Source: Enterococcus innesii (GTDB taxonomy: Bacteria; Bacillota; Bacilli; Lactobacillales; Enterococcaceae). From it: a DNA stretch of 64,000 bases. The stretch spans positions 62,001 to 126,000 of the forward strand of contig JAHHEN010000001.1 in NCBI GenBank assembly GCA_018982785.1. The letters are read 5' to 3'. Position numbers and translations under genes: made by a program. How positions within the stretch are numbered: the stretch's first letter is position 1; every line of letters starts with the position of its first letter. The notes under the pieces were generated by a model. The model saw only the letters and a list, made by a program, of their open reading frames with translations. It had not been told where the DNA came from and ran no database searches. Shown piece by piece: positions 27,116-37,010 of this stretch.

Positions 27116-28222
27116 TCAAGAAAAAATAATCGTGCGATTTCTGCCTTTCCTTTTCGCTTCATACAAAGCTTGATCGGCTTGGTAAAAGGTTTCTGAAATG
27201 TCTAAGGCTGGCTCGGCTTTTGAAATTCCTGCTGAAAAATAAAGAGTCAGTTGAGCTGCATCTAAGTTCAACTGTTCTTTCCTTAAAAATGCATGGAACT
27301 CTTCAATGATATTTTTTACTTCACTTAAAGTATGTCCTCTAAACAAGACTAAGAACTCTTCGCCCCCGTATCGATAGACCTCCACTAAAGACGGATCCTC
27401 GATTTTTGGGTCAAGAAAAGTCGTCAGTTTTTCAGCGAAAAACGTCAAGGCTTGGTTACCGATTTGATGTCCATAGTGATCATTGATCTGTTTGAAATGA
27501 TCCAAATCCAACATCCCTACAATTAGTTGATTCTTTTCAATTAATGTTAGCTTAGAGATGTCCTCGTTTAGACTGCGGAAATTTTTTATCTTTGTCAACT
27601 CATCATAATTGCGTTCAATGATTTTTGTGTTGATTTTTTCGAGAAAGTTTTTTTGGTTATGAAGATAATACTTCCACAAAAAGAGAATGATCCCTGAGCC
27701 AATCCCTAGAAATACAACATCGCCAAAGCCAATTTCTCGGCGATAAAAAAGTCCTGAGTCGACCATTGGCGAACCAACAGTCACAAGAATTGAAAATAGA
27801 TAAAAAAAGGTGTGATTTGCTTTACCGAAAAATGTTTTCTTTAATAAGTAGTTCACGATTAAAATGACATAATTTAAACCGATAATAAAGAACATAGCTT
27901 GCCAATCAAATTTATTGATCAATGCAAAAAAAGTTAGCAAAATAACAGGGACCAGCCCAACTAAATAGATTTTTTCTTTGAGGACGCCAAAATAATAAAT
28001 AAAGATCGGAATCGTATATTCATACGCAACATAACCAATACTATTTAAAGAAAATGATATAATAAAGTAGACTTGCGAAATAAACAGAACAATGCCGATC
28101 AGAATTTTAAACGAAAGACGTAAGTTTAATTCTTTAAAATTTTTGATAAACAGATCATACGATATAAGCAAGCTCACGACTAAAATAGCATACATCGCAG
28201 TATAAATCAGATGGATAATCAT
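27116..28222 (-). CDS. Membrane diguanylate cyclase (GGDEF domain)
   Basis: A 368-residue protein. The first about 190 residues form six or seven membrane helices; the rest is a GGDEF domain with DELTKIKNFRSLN, MLDLDHFKQINDHYGHQIGNQAL and the active-site motif YRYGGEEFLVLF. It should make c-di-GMP from GTP. The positions of the inhibitory RxxD site are occupied by PSLV, so product inhibition is unlikely. AAGGAGTCGT precedes the ATG. It is divergent from an EAL phosphodiesterase, which suggests opposing control of one c-di-GMP pool. Confidence 0.92.
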   Translation of the reverse strand: MIIHLIYTAMYAILVVSLLISYDLFIKNFKELNLRLSFKILIGIVLFISQVYFIISFSLNSIGYVAYEYTIPIFIYYFGVLKEKIYLVGLVPVILLTFFALINKFDWQAMFFIIGLNYVILIVNYLLKKTFFGKANHTFFYLFSILVTVGSPMVDSGLFYRREIGFGDVVFLGIGSGIILFLWKYYLHNQKNFLEKINTKIIERNYDELTKIKNFRSLNEDISKLTLIEKNQLIVGMLDLDHFKQINDHYGHQIGNQALTFFAEKLTTFLDPKIEDPSLVEVYRYGGEEFLVLFRGHTLSEVKNIIEEFHAFLRKEQLNLDAAQLTLYFSAGISKAEPALDISETFYQADQALYEAKRKGRNRTIIFS

Positions 28223-28396
28223 ACGACTCCTTCTTTCTTTGCTTATTCTTCTTAAGAATATCTCGCCTATTATTGAAGGTAACGCTTCTTTCTAGCAGAT
28301 CATAGACGAGCATGCGAGCGATTCATGGAAAGGATCAGGAACATTCTCCCTTCATGAAACCAAAATTAAAGCTACTCCAGAAAGGAGCAGAAACCA

Positions 28397-29140
28397 ATGG
28401 CTGAAAAAATTGAACAAGAACTCTTATCGATATTTCCCCAATTATACTTTGATGCCCAGCCTATCTTTCAAATGAAACAAGATAGTCAGAAAGTGATTGG
28501 CTACGAGTTATTATTGCGAAGTACCGAAAGAAATAGGTTTCCCCTTTCTTTCTTCCAGCAAGTGATCAAATATAAAAAACTACACACTCGCTTACTACAA
28601 TGGTATCGAAATGAAATTTTCAGCTTGCTTCATCCCAACGAAAATACAAAAATTAGTCTCAATATCCACCCGCAACAACTTAGTTACCCAGAAACCTTTC
28701 TGATGTTAGCAGACTTAGCCCCTTACCATAATCGTATTTTGATTGAGATCACCGAAGACGATACGGAACCTTCCATCGCCTGTGATCCCAAATCCTTTCT
28801 TATGAACAAAATCAACCAAATAAAACAGATGCACTTTTCTGTCGCATTGGATGATGTAGGGACGGGCATTCATTCCCTGACGAATATTGCGCCAATGCTA
28901 GATAAAATCGACGTGATCAAATTTTCGCCTATCTCATTGCGCGTGCTGCCCCAAAAAGAGATTTTCTTTTTGATCGACTTCTGGCGCAATATCGCCAGTA
29001 ACCGCCAGCTCCAATTTATCGTTGAAGGAGTGGAAACCTCCGATATTCACGAGTATTTGCTTGAAGAAGAGATTTTTCTTCAACAAGGGTTTTACTTGGA
29101 TAAACCTGCCCCCGCGGATCAATTAAAGCGGAAAAATTAG
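28397..29140 (+). CDS. EAL-domain c-di-GMP phosphodiesterase
   Basis: A 247-residue soluble EAL protein. The metal- and substrate-binding motifs are present: GYELLLRST (EAL site as ELL), SLNIHPQQL, LIEITEDD, ALDDVGTG, DVIKFSPISL, FIVEGVET and QGFYLDKPAP. It should therefore cleave c-di-GMP to pGpG. AAAGGAGCAG precedes the ATG. There is no sensor or membrane domain, so regulation is likely transcriptional or through partners. It faces away from the diguanylate cyclase gene across a 174-base gap. Confidence 0.92.
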   Translation: MAEKIEQELLSIFPQLYFDAQPIFQMKQDSQKVIGYELLLRSTERNRFPLSFFQQVIKYKKLHTRLLQWYRNEIFSLLHPNENTKISLNIHPQQLSYPETFLMLADLAPYHNRILIEITEDDTEPSIACDPKSFLMNKINQIKQMHFSVALDDVGTGIHSLTNIAPMLDKIDVIKFSPISLRVLPQKEIFFLIDFWRNIASNRQLQFIVEGVETSDIHEYLLEEEIFLQQGFYLDKPAPADQLKRKN

Positions 29141-29510
29141 TCATCGCGTCGTTTATTTTTCTCACTATATGCGATAAAAAAAACGATTATTAAAAAAATG
29201 AACAGATGCCCTTCAAATATAACACAAATAATTTTATTTGCAGAATTTTTGCTGGTTCGGCATCGTTTTAACGGTGATTTTACATGAGAGGGAGTAGAAA
29301 TCAAAGTAAAGACCTTTTTTAGATAGGTGAATAGACAAAAAGCATTCAAGAAGTCAATTCCTGAATGCTTTTTGTCTAACCACTCTTTTTTCGATACACC
29401 CCTTCTATTTCAATCGCTCACCTTCACTAATTGCAAAAGTATTAATAATAGTCATCACTTCTTACCTACTCGTCTTGCTAGAAGTGATTCCTACCATTCC
29501 CCTCCTTGAT
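29141..29510. other. Intergenic stretch between convergent units
   Basis: It contains the terminator at 29336-29374; no gene is supported. Confidence 0.5.
29336..29374 (+). terminator. Bidirectional terminator
   Basis: CAAAAAGCATTCA/TGAATGCTTTTTG, a 13-bp stem. Confidence 0.75.
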
Positions 29511-29858
29511 TCATCTCACATTGAAAACCAGAGAATGCTTCGCTTTTGTTCCTAGATTGTAACCACACAGTTCTTTCAGATAAAATCGGTAATCATTTTC
29601 AACGATTCGAATGATCTCGTCATCGGAAAAATCGTCAAATCGCATCATTTCTGTGACTAAAACCAGTTTGGCATCGATTCCCAGAATATCTGGGGTGATC
29701 GCCCAAAATGTTTCTGGAGAAATCTCTGCTACCAATTGATCAAGTAACGTTAATTGCTTTTCTACATAAGAGGCTAAGGCACCATTTTCACGATTGGAAT
29801 CCGTAAATTTCTTTTGAAATCCATCAAGATATTCTATCTTTGAAGTAAATACAGTCAT
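29511..29858 (-). CDS. Hypothetical protein (115 aa)
   Basis: A soluble acidic protein with AAAGGAG before the ATG at 29858. Readable parts are VEKQLTLLDQLVAEISPETFWAITPDIL and FDDFSDDEIIRIVENDYRFYLKEL. It is mostly helical with no signal peptide. It lies 125 bases after the next leftward gene (29984-30379), and neither has recognisable relatives in the window. No function is proposed. Confidence 0.6.
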   Translation of the reverse strand: MTVFTSKIEYLDGFQKKFTDSNRENGALASYVEKQLTLLDQLVAEISPETFWAITPDILGIDAKLVLVTEMMRFDDFSDDEIIRIVENDYRFYLKELCGYNLGTKAKHSLVFNVR

Positions 29859-29983
29859 GCTTCTTTGCTCCTTTCTTTGAGGGGAACAAGCCCCCTTATT
29901 TTCTTCCTAAGTCTCATCCTATTCTTTCTCGTTAACTATTCACTACTTTTTCTAGCTACTGAGAAAACACCAAGGTCCAGTAG

Positions 29984-30379
29984 TCAATGAAGAATATCCA
30001 GCAACCCTCTGACCAGCTGCTTGTAATGCTCTTTTTGATCCTTCGCCTCATCTTCTGCCTTGATTGAAAGACTTTGCTCAATTGCTTCTTGAGGCATCAA
30101 CAAATGGGTGTTCAAATTTGAGATGTACGAGACGCATTCTTCCAACAACTGATACTCTTTTTGTAGGACACTAGGTACTTTATACGTACGAAAAATGAAC
30201 AAATAGCGAGCATTCGCTTTTATTTCTTCTATGTGATTATTTTCTAATAAGTAACGCATCTTATCTATTTTTTCCCCTTGGGGATAGGGGCTAGAATCTG
30301 CAGTCAGCAGATGATAGTAGTAGCCAATATATTCACTATTTATGATGGTTCTTTCAAACGCTTCTTTCTCGATCTTCAT
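29984..30379 (-). CDS. Hypothetical helical protein (131 aa)
   Basis: A soluble protein beginning MKIEKEAFERTIINSEYIGYYYH, predicted to be almost all helical (LLEECVSYISNLNTHLLMPQEAIEQSLSIKAEDEAKDQ in pieces). It has no signal sequence. The start has AGGATACAG at a fair distance. I do not recognise a family; its position just past the surface operon does not assign it a role. Confidence 0.6.
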   Translation of the reverse strand: MKIEKEAFERTIINSEYIGYYYHLLTADSSPYPQGEKIDKMRYLLENNHIEEIKANARYLFIFRTYKVPSVLQKEYQLLEECVSYISNLNTHLLMPQEAIEQSLSIKAEDEAKDQKEHYKQLVRGLLDILH

Positions 30380-30490
30380 CTTCTGTATCCTTTCAAAACT
30401 ATCACTGACCTCACTTATACAGCGTTTGTGGTATCACTAAGGACTGCTTACCTTTTTGATTCATTTTTTATCCGCTCTACTCTTTCATTA

Positions 30491-30530
30491 AAAAAGAGAA
30501 ACTGTAAGTTTTCCTCACAGTTTCTCCTTT
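30491..30530 (-). terminator. Terminator of the surface-protein operon
   Basis: GAGAAACTGT/ACAGTTTCTC stem with T5 on the minus strand, 25 bases past the LPXTG gene. Confidence 0.75.
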
Positions 30531-30552
30531 ACGCTTCTAGCGATGACGATAG

Positions 30553-30882
30553 TTAAGGAGCGACGCTTTCACCGTGCTTCTTTTTTCTTGTTGCTGCAAT
30601 GACAAACAGTACTAGGAGTGCATACCCAAGGATAATCAAACTGCTTGTGTTTGAAGAACCTGTTTGCGGTAATTTCCCTTGTCCAATTTGAGAAGCATCT
30701 GCGACGATCGTTTTCTTATTGTCATCGTCTGCTTCTTCCTCTTGCGTCACCGTTTCACCGATTCGACCAGTCACAGAGACTTGCCCTGTCGTCGCCTCGG
30801 CGACGCTGGTTTCCGATAGATCCCAGACAGTCAGAGTCAGTAACACAGCGACGAAAAGGACGATTCGTTTTCGTTTTTTCAT
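30553..30882 (-). CDS. Small LPXTG cell-wall-anchored protein
   Basis: A 109-residue protein with an N-terminal signal helix (RIVLFVAVLLTLTVWDL), a short acidic mature segment (TQEEEADDDNKK), the sortase motif LPQTG, a hydrophobic helix and a basic tail (TRKKKHGES). Only about 45 residues would remain outside the cell, too few for an adhesive domain, so it may act as an anchor or docking peptide for the other proteins of the operon. It is the last gene of the four-gene unit. Confidence 0.85.
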   Translation of the reverse strand: MKKRKRIVLFVAVLLTLTVWDLSETSVAEATTGQVSVTGRIGETVTQEEEADDDNKKTIVADASQIGQGKLPQTGSSNTSSLIILGYALLVLFVIAATRKKKHGESVAP

Positions 30883-30916
30883 ATGATAGATCCCTTCTTT
30901 ACTGGGATTTCAGTTT

Positions 30917-31480
30917 TTAGTCTTCCTCTACATCCGGCGCAAAGCTCAAGACCAATTTGAAGCTTGGATTTGATTCTTCTGATGCATCGGTCGGTGTTGC
31001 TTCACCAGTGAAAGCAAAGCTTCCTACATTCGTACCTTGGTTGCCTTCAAGGGTGAATAATTCAGTTTCCGCTACGGTTGGTGTGCCGTTTTCAAACAAC
31101 TCGATACCATTTACGTTTAACAAGTCTACTTCAGACATATTCAATGGTGTATCGACACCCGCAACAGAAGCAATTACGCCAACTGCTGAGTTATTTGTCA
31201 CAGTGTAGGTAGGTGAAACGATCTCTTTGTGGCTTGATTCTTCTGTGGTGTAGAACAAAGCAGTCGTTGGAATCGTCACATTGATCCATTGGTTCAAATC
31301 TTCGGGATTTGGTCCAGGGGTTGTGTTATCGAATGATCCGATGATCCCGTTTACTTGGACATCTCCTGACGTATCGCCTTCACGTCCATCAATGGTTTGT
31401 GTCGCAAAAGCGGTGGTGCCGCTTGCGATTACTCCTGCGATTGTTGCTGTACTTAGAATGGCTGCTACAAATTTTTTCAT
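30917..31480 (-). CDS. Secreted WxL-operon-like surface protein
   Basis: A 187-residue protein with a clear signal peptide (MKKFVAAILSTATIAGVIA ... AFA) and a beta-rich mature part: WINVTIPTTALFYTTEE, SPTYTVTNNSAVGVIASVAGV and SFKLVLSFAPD. By eye this matches the C-terminal part of the giant adhesin upstream (VTIPTKMVFESLY, YEIRNQSPLAVDTYVN, YRIVLRFVPRD). A classical WxL motif is not visible, so the label is by resemblance. GAGGAAATAAAA precedes the ATG. It probably assembles on the surface with the other operon products. Confidence 0.75.
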   Translation of the reverse strand: MKKFVAAILSTATIAGVIASGTTAFATQTIDGREGDTSGDVQVNGIIGSFDNTTPGPNPEDLNQWINVTIPTTALFYTTEESSHKEIVSPTYTVTNNSAVGVIASVAGVDTPLNMSEVDLLNVNGIELFENGTPTVAETELFTLEGNQGTNVGSFAFTGEATPTDASEESNPSFKLVLSFAPDVEED

Positions 31481-31507
31481 TTTTATTTCCTCACTTTTCT
31501 TTTTTTT

Positions 31508-32026
31508 TTAATTCTTAACGATAATCGTTAATTCAGCTTCAGTGACCCCTTGTTTTTCTTTGCTTTCAGGGTCGTAAATATTGATGGTGGCTTTGGCAGG
31601 ATACTCGCCTTTTGCCAATGGTGTCGCCAAGGCAACATTTTCAACAAATTGATTTGGATGGATCGCACCGGAAGAATAGATGACTTCCCCGCTCGACAGT
31701 AAAGAGATATCCACGGCGATTGGGTACACATTGGTGCCCGGGTTGACGATCTCAATGGATCCCGTGCTTTGACCATCTTCAAAAATGGCTTCTGGATTGA
31801 TTTGCAGGGTAAAATAATTCGCATCTGCAATTTCCTGCGCCCGTTCAGATACTCGCTGATCGGTGGCATCGCCAGACTCCGGCAACAAGTCAGCACTGAT
31901 CAAAGGGACTGCTGCTTTGGATTGGTAAAAGTAGTACCCGAACCCACCGGCAAGTACTGCCAATAGCAACAACCACAAAATCCATTTCCGTCGATCCTTC
32001 GTTTCGGTTTGATTCGTTTGCTCCAA
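31508..32026 (-). CDS. Membrane-anchored extracellular beta-domain protein
   Basis: About 172 residues from TTG 32026, chosen because AAGGAGG ends eight bases before it; an in-frame GTG at 32035 overlaps the ribosome site. A basic stretch (KDRRK) precedes a single helix (WILWLLLLAVLAGGFGYYFY), and the rest lies outside: FTLQINPEAIFEDGQSTGSIEIVNPGTN and a terminal strand AELTIIVKN, consistent with an Ig-like beta-sandwich. It lies 26-27 bases from its neighbours in the surface operon and could hold a partner at the membrane. Confidence 0.75.
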   Translation of the reverse strand: MEQTNQTETKDRRKWILWLLLLAVLAGGFGYYFYQSKAAVPLISADLLPESGDATDQRVSERAQEIADANYFTLQINPEAIFEDGQSTGSIEIVNPGTNVYPIAVDISLLSSGEVIYSSGAIHPNQFVENVALATPLAKGEYPAKATINIYDPESKEKQGVTEAELTIIVKN

Positions 32027-32061
32027 TGGATTCACCTCCTTCCCATTTGGTACGATCTTTT

Positions 32062-35000
32062 TTAGTCTCGTGGGACAAAGCGTAAGACGATGCGATAATT
32101 CGGTACGAGCAAGTCTTCATAATACCCGCCTTGATCGGCTTCTGCATCAATGACCCACTGGGGATAGTCCCCATAGAAATCCCCCGTTAAGGAAATCGGC
32201 ACGCGACTTCTTTCTTCTAAGCGAACCAAGTGTTGTTCCTCCATCGCTTCATAGAGTTGGATCTGTGTTTCATCTGTTTTTAGGTTCAATCGCAACAGCG
32301 GGGTTGAGATATCGTCATAGCTAAGGGTTGGGTCCTCTTCTTCGCTTTCACTTTCGGCATAGTCGAGAGGATCTTCTCCCGCTTCTAATAAGACAATACT
32401 GGCACTATCATCGATCGCCAGTTGATTGACGTAGGTATCCACGGCAAGTGGCGATTGATTGCGGATCTCATACCCTTGGCTTTCAAAATTACGATTCGAT
32501 TCCGCTGTGTTGTACAAGGATTCGAAGACCATTTTGGTCGGGATCGTCACCCGCATATGCTCAAGTTTCGATGTCACATCGATACCGACTATCAGCTGGT
32601 AAGCTTTATTTCCCACCTCAAGAACAGCGAAGTAGCTACCGTCTTCGTCCACTTCTCGTGTAAGATCCGTTTCTACGATGCGAAAGTCATCCGTCATATC
32701 CGCTTCCGTCAATACATTTGCGGCTTGCGCACGACTTTCTTGAAGTATCAAGGCATCTAATTCTTCTTGCGTGCTTAATTCATTAACTTTATAGCGATCT
32801 AAGGTGATATTGTATGCTTCAAAGTTCACCCCTTTGATAACGGTTTGACGAGCAGTCACATCGACATAAGTCTCAATCGAAGGTTTTGATAAGAAAATCG
32901 ACACTTCTGTCTCTGTTTCCAATCGTTCATTTTCTCTTAAAGGAATGCGGAAATAGCGATACAGCTGATTTTCATCTCGATAGTCGCCCCATTCGATTCG
33001 TTCAGAGTTTTTGTCCAATTCAACGAGTTCTCCATCAGTATTTGTATAGGAGATAATTGTGACATCGGTATCCTCGTACATGTAACCAGTAATTTCGGTC
33101 GATTGATCACTCAATGCATCGATTCGTGCAACGAGACCTTCTGGTTCTGAAAAACGAATTTTATTGAAGTTATTCTTAGAAATCACTTGGTAAATATCCG
33201 TTTGTTTTTCCAGACTCTCCAAAGAACCATCTAGTTGCTCACCACTCAGTAATCTGGAACGTGCTTCGCCATTGCCTGTGCCTCCATAAGGGAAGGTATT
33301 CCCGCCATTTCGATTGATTCGCATGATCCCAGAAATGTTGATAAATTCTTCTGTAGGTGCCTCTAAAGAAGCATTTTCCCAAACTGCTAGTTTTTGACTC
33401 GCCACATTGATTCGTAAACCGTTCGCAACCGTATTTTGTGCGGAGCGGATCAAACGCTGCAATTGCGCATTGGCTTGACCAGTTCTTGTCGTAGGGTGAC
33501 TAATTTCAAACAAATTCACATTGTTATATTCAATCGTGCATTGGCTAGTCTGAAATAAAGAACTTCAGATTTATTTCTTATGGTTTCTAACACAACCGTA
33601 GAATCTTCTTCTGCCGAAAACGAATTGCGCACATTGACTAACGGGCGATTGATAAATTCTGCTGATGTCCCCATGCCTGTTCGATTATCAGTAAGGGAAA
33701 ATTCCGCTCGTTTGCCAACGGTAATATTTGCGAACGAATTCGAGTGACTGGATGACCAGTTTCCGCCTCCTTGCGTATTTAACCCTCTCGCAACCCCTTT
33801 AAAGGTCGCGTCATCATTGAGAATGAAATTAGAGGAAGTCGTGACTCTAAAGATTCCTCCAGATTGATCCACGTCAAGGGTAGCTCCTTTGCCAATCCGA
33901 ACAAATGAATTACTAGCAGTCAACCATATAAAGCGGGAATCTGAAGTCGTTCGATCTCTTCTTGATGTCATGGTGGCATTGTCTTGCAATTCCACTCTTT
34001 GCGACACTTGGATTCTAGAGTAGTTTTGACTTGTTGCCGAATTTTGAATCGCCGTTGTTGTTGGCTCTGTCAAATGCACTTCAGCATGTTGCGCAAGCGT
34101 AACTGAACGAACAGTGGTGTTTCCTGTCATTCCCCTCGCTGCGTTGATTCTCGTATAGGAATTTTCGCCGAATAACAGATCCGTCGTTCCGACTCCCTGT
34201 AGAAATCGTCCCCCAGTATCAACTTCGGCTTTACTTCCTTCTTCCATCGTAAATTTCGAATTCGCCAAGGTTAAACGAAAAACGGCTCTTGCAGCTTGTC
34301 GCGTAGTATGATTGACCGTTACTTTCGCTTCACGGCCTAGTTTGATTTCTTCTCTAAACCGGAAAAAATCAACATTTGCATTACTTCGTCCAGAAACGGT
34401 GATTTCAGAGTGATCGCCCACATGCAACCGGCGAATGGTTGAAGAAGCAGCAGATGAGGTACCGCCGGTAAAGCCTTGCGCGGTTTGTAGACTGATCGTA
34501 TTTTCTTCACCAATATAGATATCTGTTGTGCTGCGACCAGTAACAAATGGCCCTACTTGATTGAGTGTGATGGTTGCATTTGCTTCTGACAAAAATTGGG
34601 AAGCCGTCGACGTTGAACCCAATGCAATGAAAGGATTGGCTGCTGAAGACGTACGAGAATAATTGATCGCTGCTTTTTCTCCTAGGAAGAAACGCCTTTG
34701 CACGGAAAAAGCATTGGCTGCTGCGCTCGTTGAATGCTCAGCAATATTGATTTCAGCTCCTTCAAGCAGTTCAAATTGATCCACCATCGTTCCAGCCGTG
34801 AAGCCATGACCTAACACACCAGTAAGTTTCGTATATTTTCCTAATGTTACATGAGCCAAACTTGCGTTGACGAAAGCCCCACGCTGGTTCACAGCTATTT
34901 CTGAATAATCACCAATGGCGATTTTCCCGTTGCTTGATGCTAAGCCGATGACGACATTCGATGTACTTGCTGAAGAGGTCGTTCGCGTTCTCGGTACGTC

Positions 35001-36633
35001 AATTGTTGTATGACTTCCGATTTGACCGAGGATGTTGCGAAAAAGGTTCGATACGCTTGACCAACCGTAGCATTAGCAGGTTCACTGATGGATATTTCCA
35101 CCTGATCACCGATCGAAATACTGTCGACTGCTACGTTGCCATTAAACCCGTTACTATGCTGATTGTTCATTTTCACGTGGTCTTGGATCGCGATCGTGGA
35201 ACTAGCCACACCAGTAAACAGCGGTCCCTGCTGAGAGATTTTGGTTTGTGTGTGCTCCCCAAATCGATGACGGAATTTGCACTTCGAAGCTGAATAAATG
35301 CTCCAGTGGTTGTGCCCGTACGCGTTCCCTCAATGATGGTAGGTTGGTCTGCGGTACTATTTTCAACGATGAAGCTGCGTCCGACATTGATGGCGGGTGT
35401 CGTGCTGACTGTTCCGTACTCAGATAGTTTTAACTGACTACCCGCTTGTAACCGTACCTCCCCTAACGTACTGGTGGAGTTTCCGGAAAGCCCTTGTCCG
35501 GTGCCAACATCTAGTGTTGCTCCTGTTGCTAAAGTCAACCGACTATCTTGATTGGCATTTGGCAGGGAAACCATGGCGCCAGATTGGCGAATCGTCGTCA
35601 CGCTTTCTTGCCCAAATACAAGTGTGGCTGCTGCTCCAGTCAAATGAAAGACGGTCCCAGTATTAGCATTTGCCGCCCGTGTGACGGAAAATACTGCTTG
35701 TTCCGCAATCACTCCTTGATTTAGTTCAAAAATCGGAGTGGTATTTGTGGACCGATGTTCGATCATAAATTCCCCTTCGACGGTCAAGCGATTTGCAGTA
35801 AATAGTGTCGGAATCGATGCTGCTGCGGTCGTTAACCGATTACTGCCTTTGAAATGTAGGTGCGCTTGATTGTTATTCACCAATCGTCCAGTAGACGTTG
35901 TTAGCTCTAGTTGGGTATTTTCAAAAACGATCGTGGATTGCCCAGTTGTTTGAGCCAAACCTTGGGCCGAAGAAATCCCTTGCAGCTGAAGGCCTTGCCA
36001 AGTTAGTTGCACTGGATTGACAAATTGCATCAAATCATCCGCTGTTGCTTGAGAAATGACTGCTTGTTGCCCAGTAAACGTAACATTTGTCCGCTGAATC
36101 TCGCTGATTGGTGCAGTCAAAGTGAAAGTGCCAGAAAGAGTGAGAAGGATGGCTTGGTCATTGGCGATTTGTCCATAGTCATACAAAGTATCTTGACTAT
36201 CCGTATAGGATTCTCCTAATAAAATCGCCCGCAGTTGCTCCTCACCTTCAACTGAAAGTGCCAGGATTTCGGCTTCTGTGTCCAAGGCTTCGACTTGTGG
36301 TTCTTCCTTATCTTCCTCATCATCTACCAGATCTGCCTCGTTCGTGCTTTCTTCTGGCAATGGTTCATCTACTAGCTCTTGGTCTTCTTGACTAGCTGGG
36401 GACGAATCTTCGGGAAATTCAGAGGGCGCTGAGGGTTCTTCACTGCTTTGTTCCGTTATTGTCGGAAAATCAGCTAACTCATCCGAGCTACTCGTTGACT
36501 CAAGGTCAGATGACGCGCTCGCTTCTGTAAGCGAAACAGTATCTGCCTCAACTACTTGTTGGAATGTCATTATCGTATTGATTCCAGAAGTACTTATTAG
36601 TAGTACAGCAGAAAACAACGTAATTAATTTCAT
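32062..36633 (-). pseudogene. Giant secreted adhesin with pectate-lyase-like (beta-helix) domain, three frameshifts
   Basis: The restored protein is about 1,525 residues. It has a signal sequence (MKLITLFSAVLLISTSG), an acidic Ser/Glu-rich linker (residues about 35-120), then a long stretch of Thr/Ser/Asn-rich short strands (TTPIFELNQGVIAEQ, FHLTGAAATLVFGQ, AEFSLTDNRTGMG) typical of the pectate-lyase-like adhesive domain. The C-terminal region (about 200 residues) resembles the secreted protein at 30917-31480. Frames break at the C4 run 35257-35260, the A5 run 35040-35044, and near 33526-33530; adding one base at each joins continuous protein. GGAGGACATG precedes the ATG at 36633. There is no LPXTG motif, so attachment probably relies on its operon partners. 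Confidence 0.8.
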
Positions 36634-36714
36634 CATGTCCTCCTTTCTTCAAGTATCATTCAGTAATATAAAATCTTTATAACTAGGCTACTCGCCCCCT
36701 TTTCCCATAGAATC

Positions 36715-36857
36715 GTCCCATAAATCTTCGTTTTTGAGAATCGAAAAAAAAGACATTTGAAATTATCAAATGTCTTTAAAAAGTTGTTAAGTTAGGGTTT
36801 TATCAAATAACAACTACATAAGAAATCTATTCTCTTAAAAACGAAGATTTATGAGAC
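36715..36857. repeat. 143-bp nested inverted-repeat element
   Basis: Outer arms CATAAATCTTCGTTTTT (36719-36735) and AAAAACGAAGATTTATG are perfect over 17 bp and extend to GTC/GAC with one mismatch. Inside are AAAGACATTTGA/TCAAATGTCTTT (36749-36777) and AGTTGTTA/TAACAACT (36782-36815). It could be a MITE-like insertion or a structured leader RNA upstream of the adhesin operon. Confidence 0.5.
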
Positions 36858-36931
36858 AGAATAGCTGTAAGTGTTTCACACGTGTGCCTTACTAACACCT
36901 AGAATACCGTGGTCTCAAAACAAAAGAAAAT

Positions 36932-36969
36932 CATTATTTTCATCAACGCCTGAAATAGATGAAAATAAC
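36932..36969 (-). terminator. Possible terminator of the Mga-like gene
   Basis: TTATTTTCATC/GATGAAAATAA stem about 40 bases past the stop codon at 37011, followed by a T-rich stretch on the minus strand. Confidence 0.5.
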
Positions 36970-37010
36970 AATGGTTGTCCTTTCTAAGGCTTCCTATCAT
37001 TAGCTTTGTA

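Larger units (their letters stand above)
36637..37010. other. Intergenic stretch with nested inverted repeats
   Basis: It is the leader of the adhesin operon and the tail of the Mga-like gene. No ORF is supported, but it is dense in hairpins: the element at 36715-36857 and a stem near 36932-36969. Confidence 0.5.

Noticed and set aside
30917-31480. Calling this protein a true WxL-domain protein
   Set aside because: The defining WxL motifs are not visible; only general similarity of layout supports the link.
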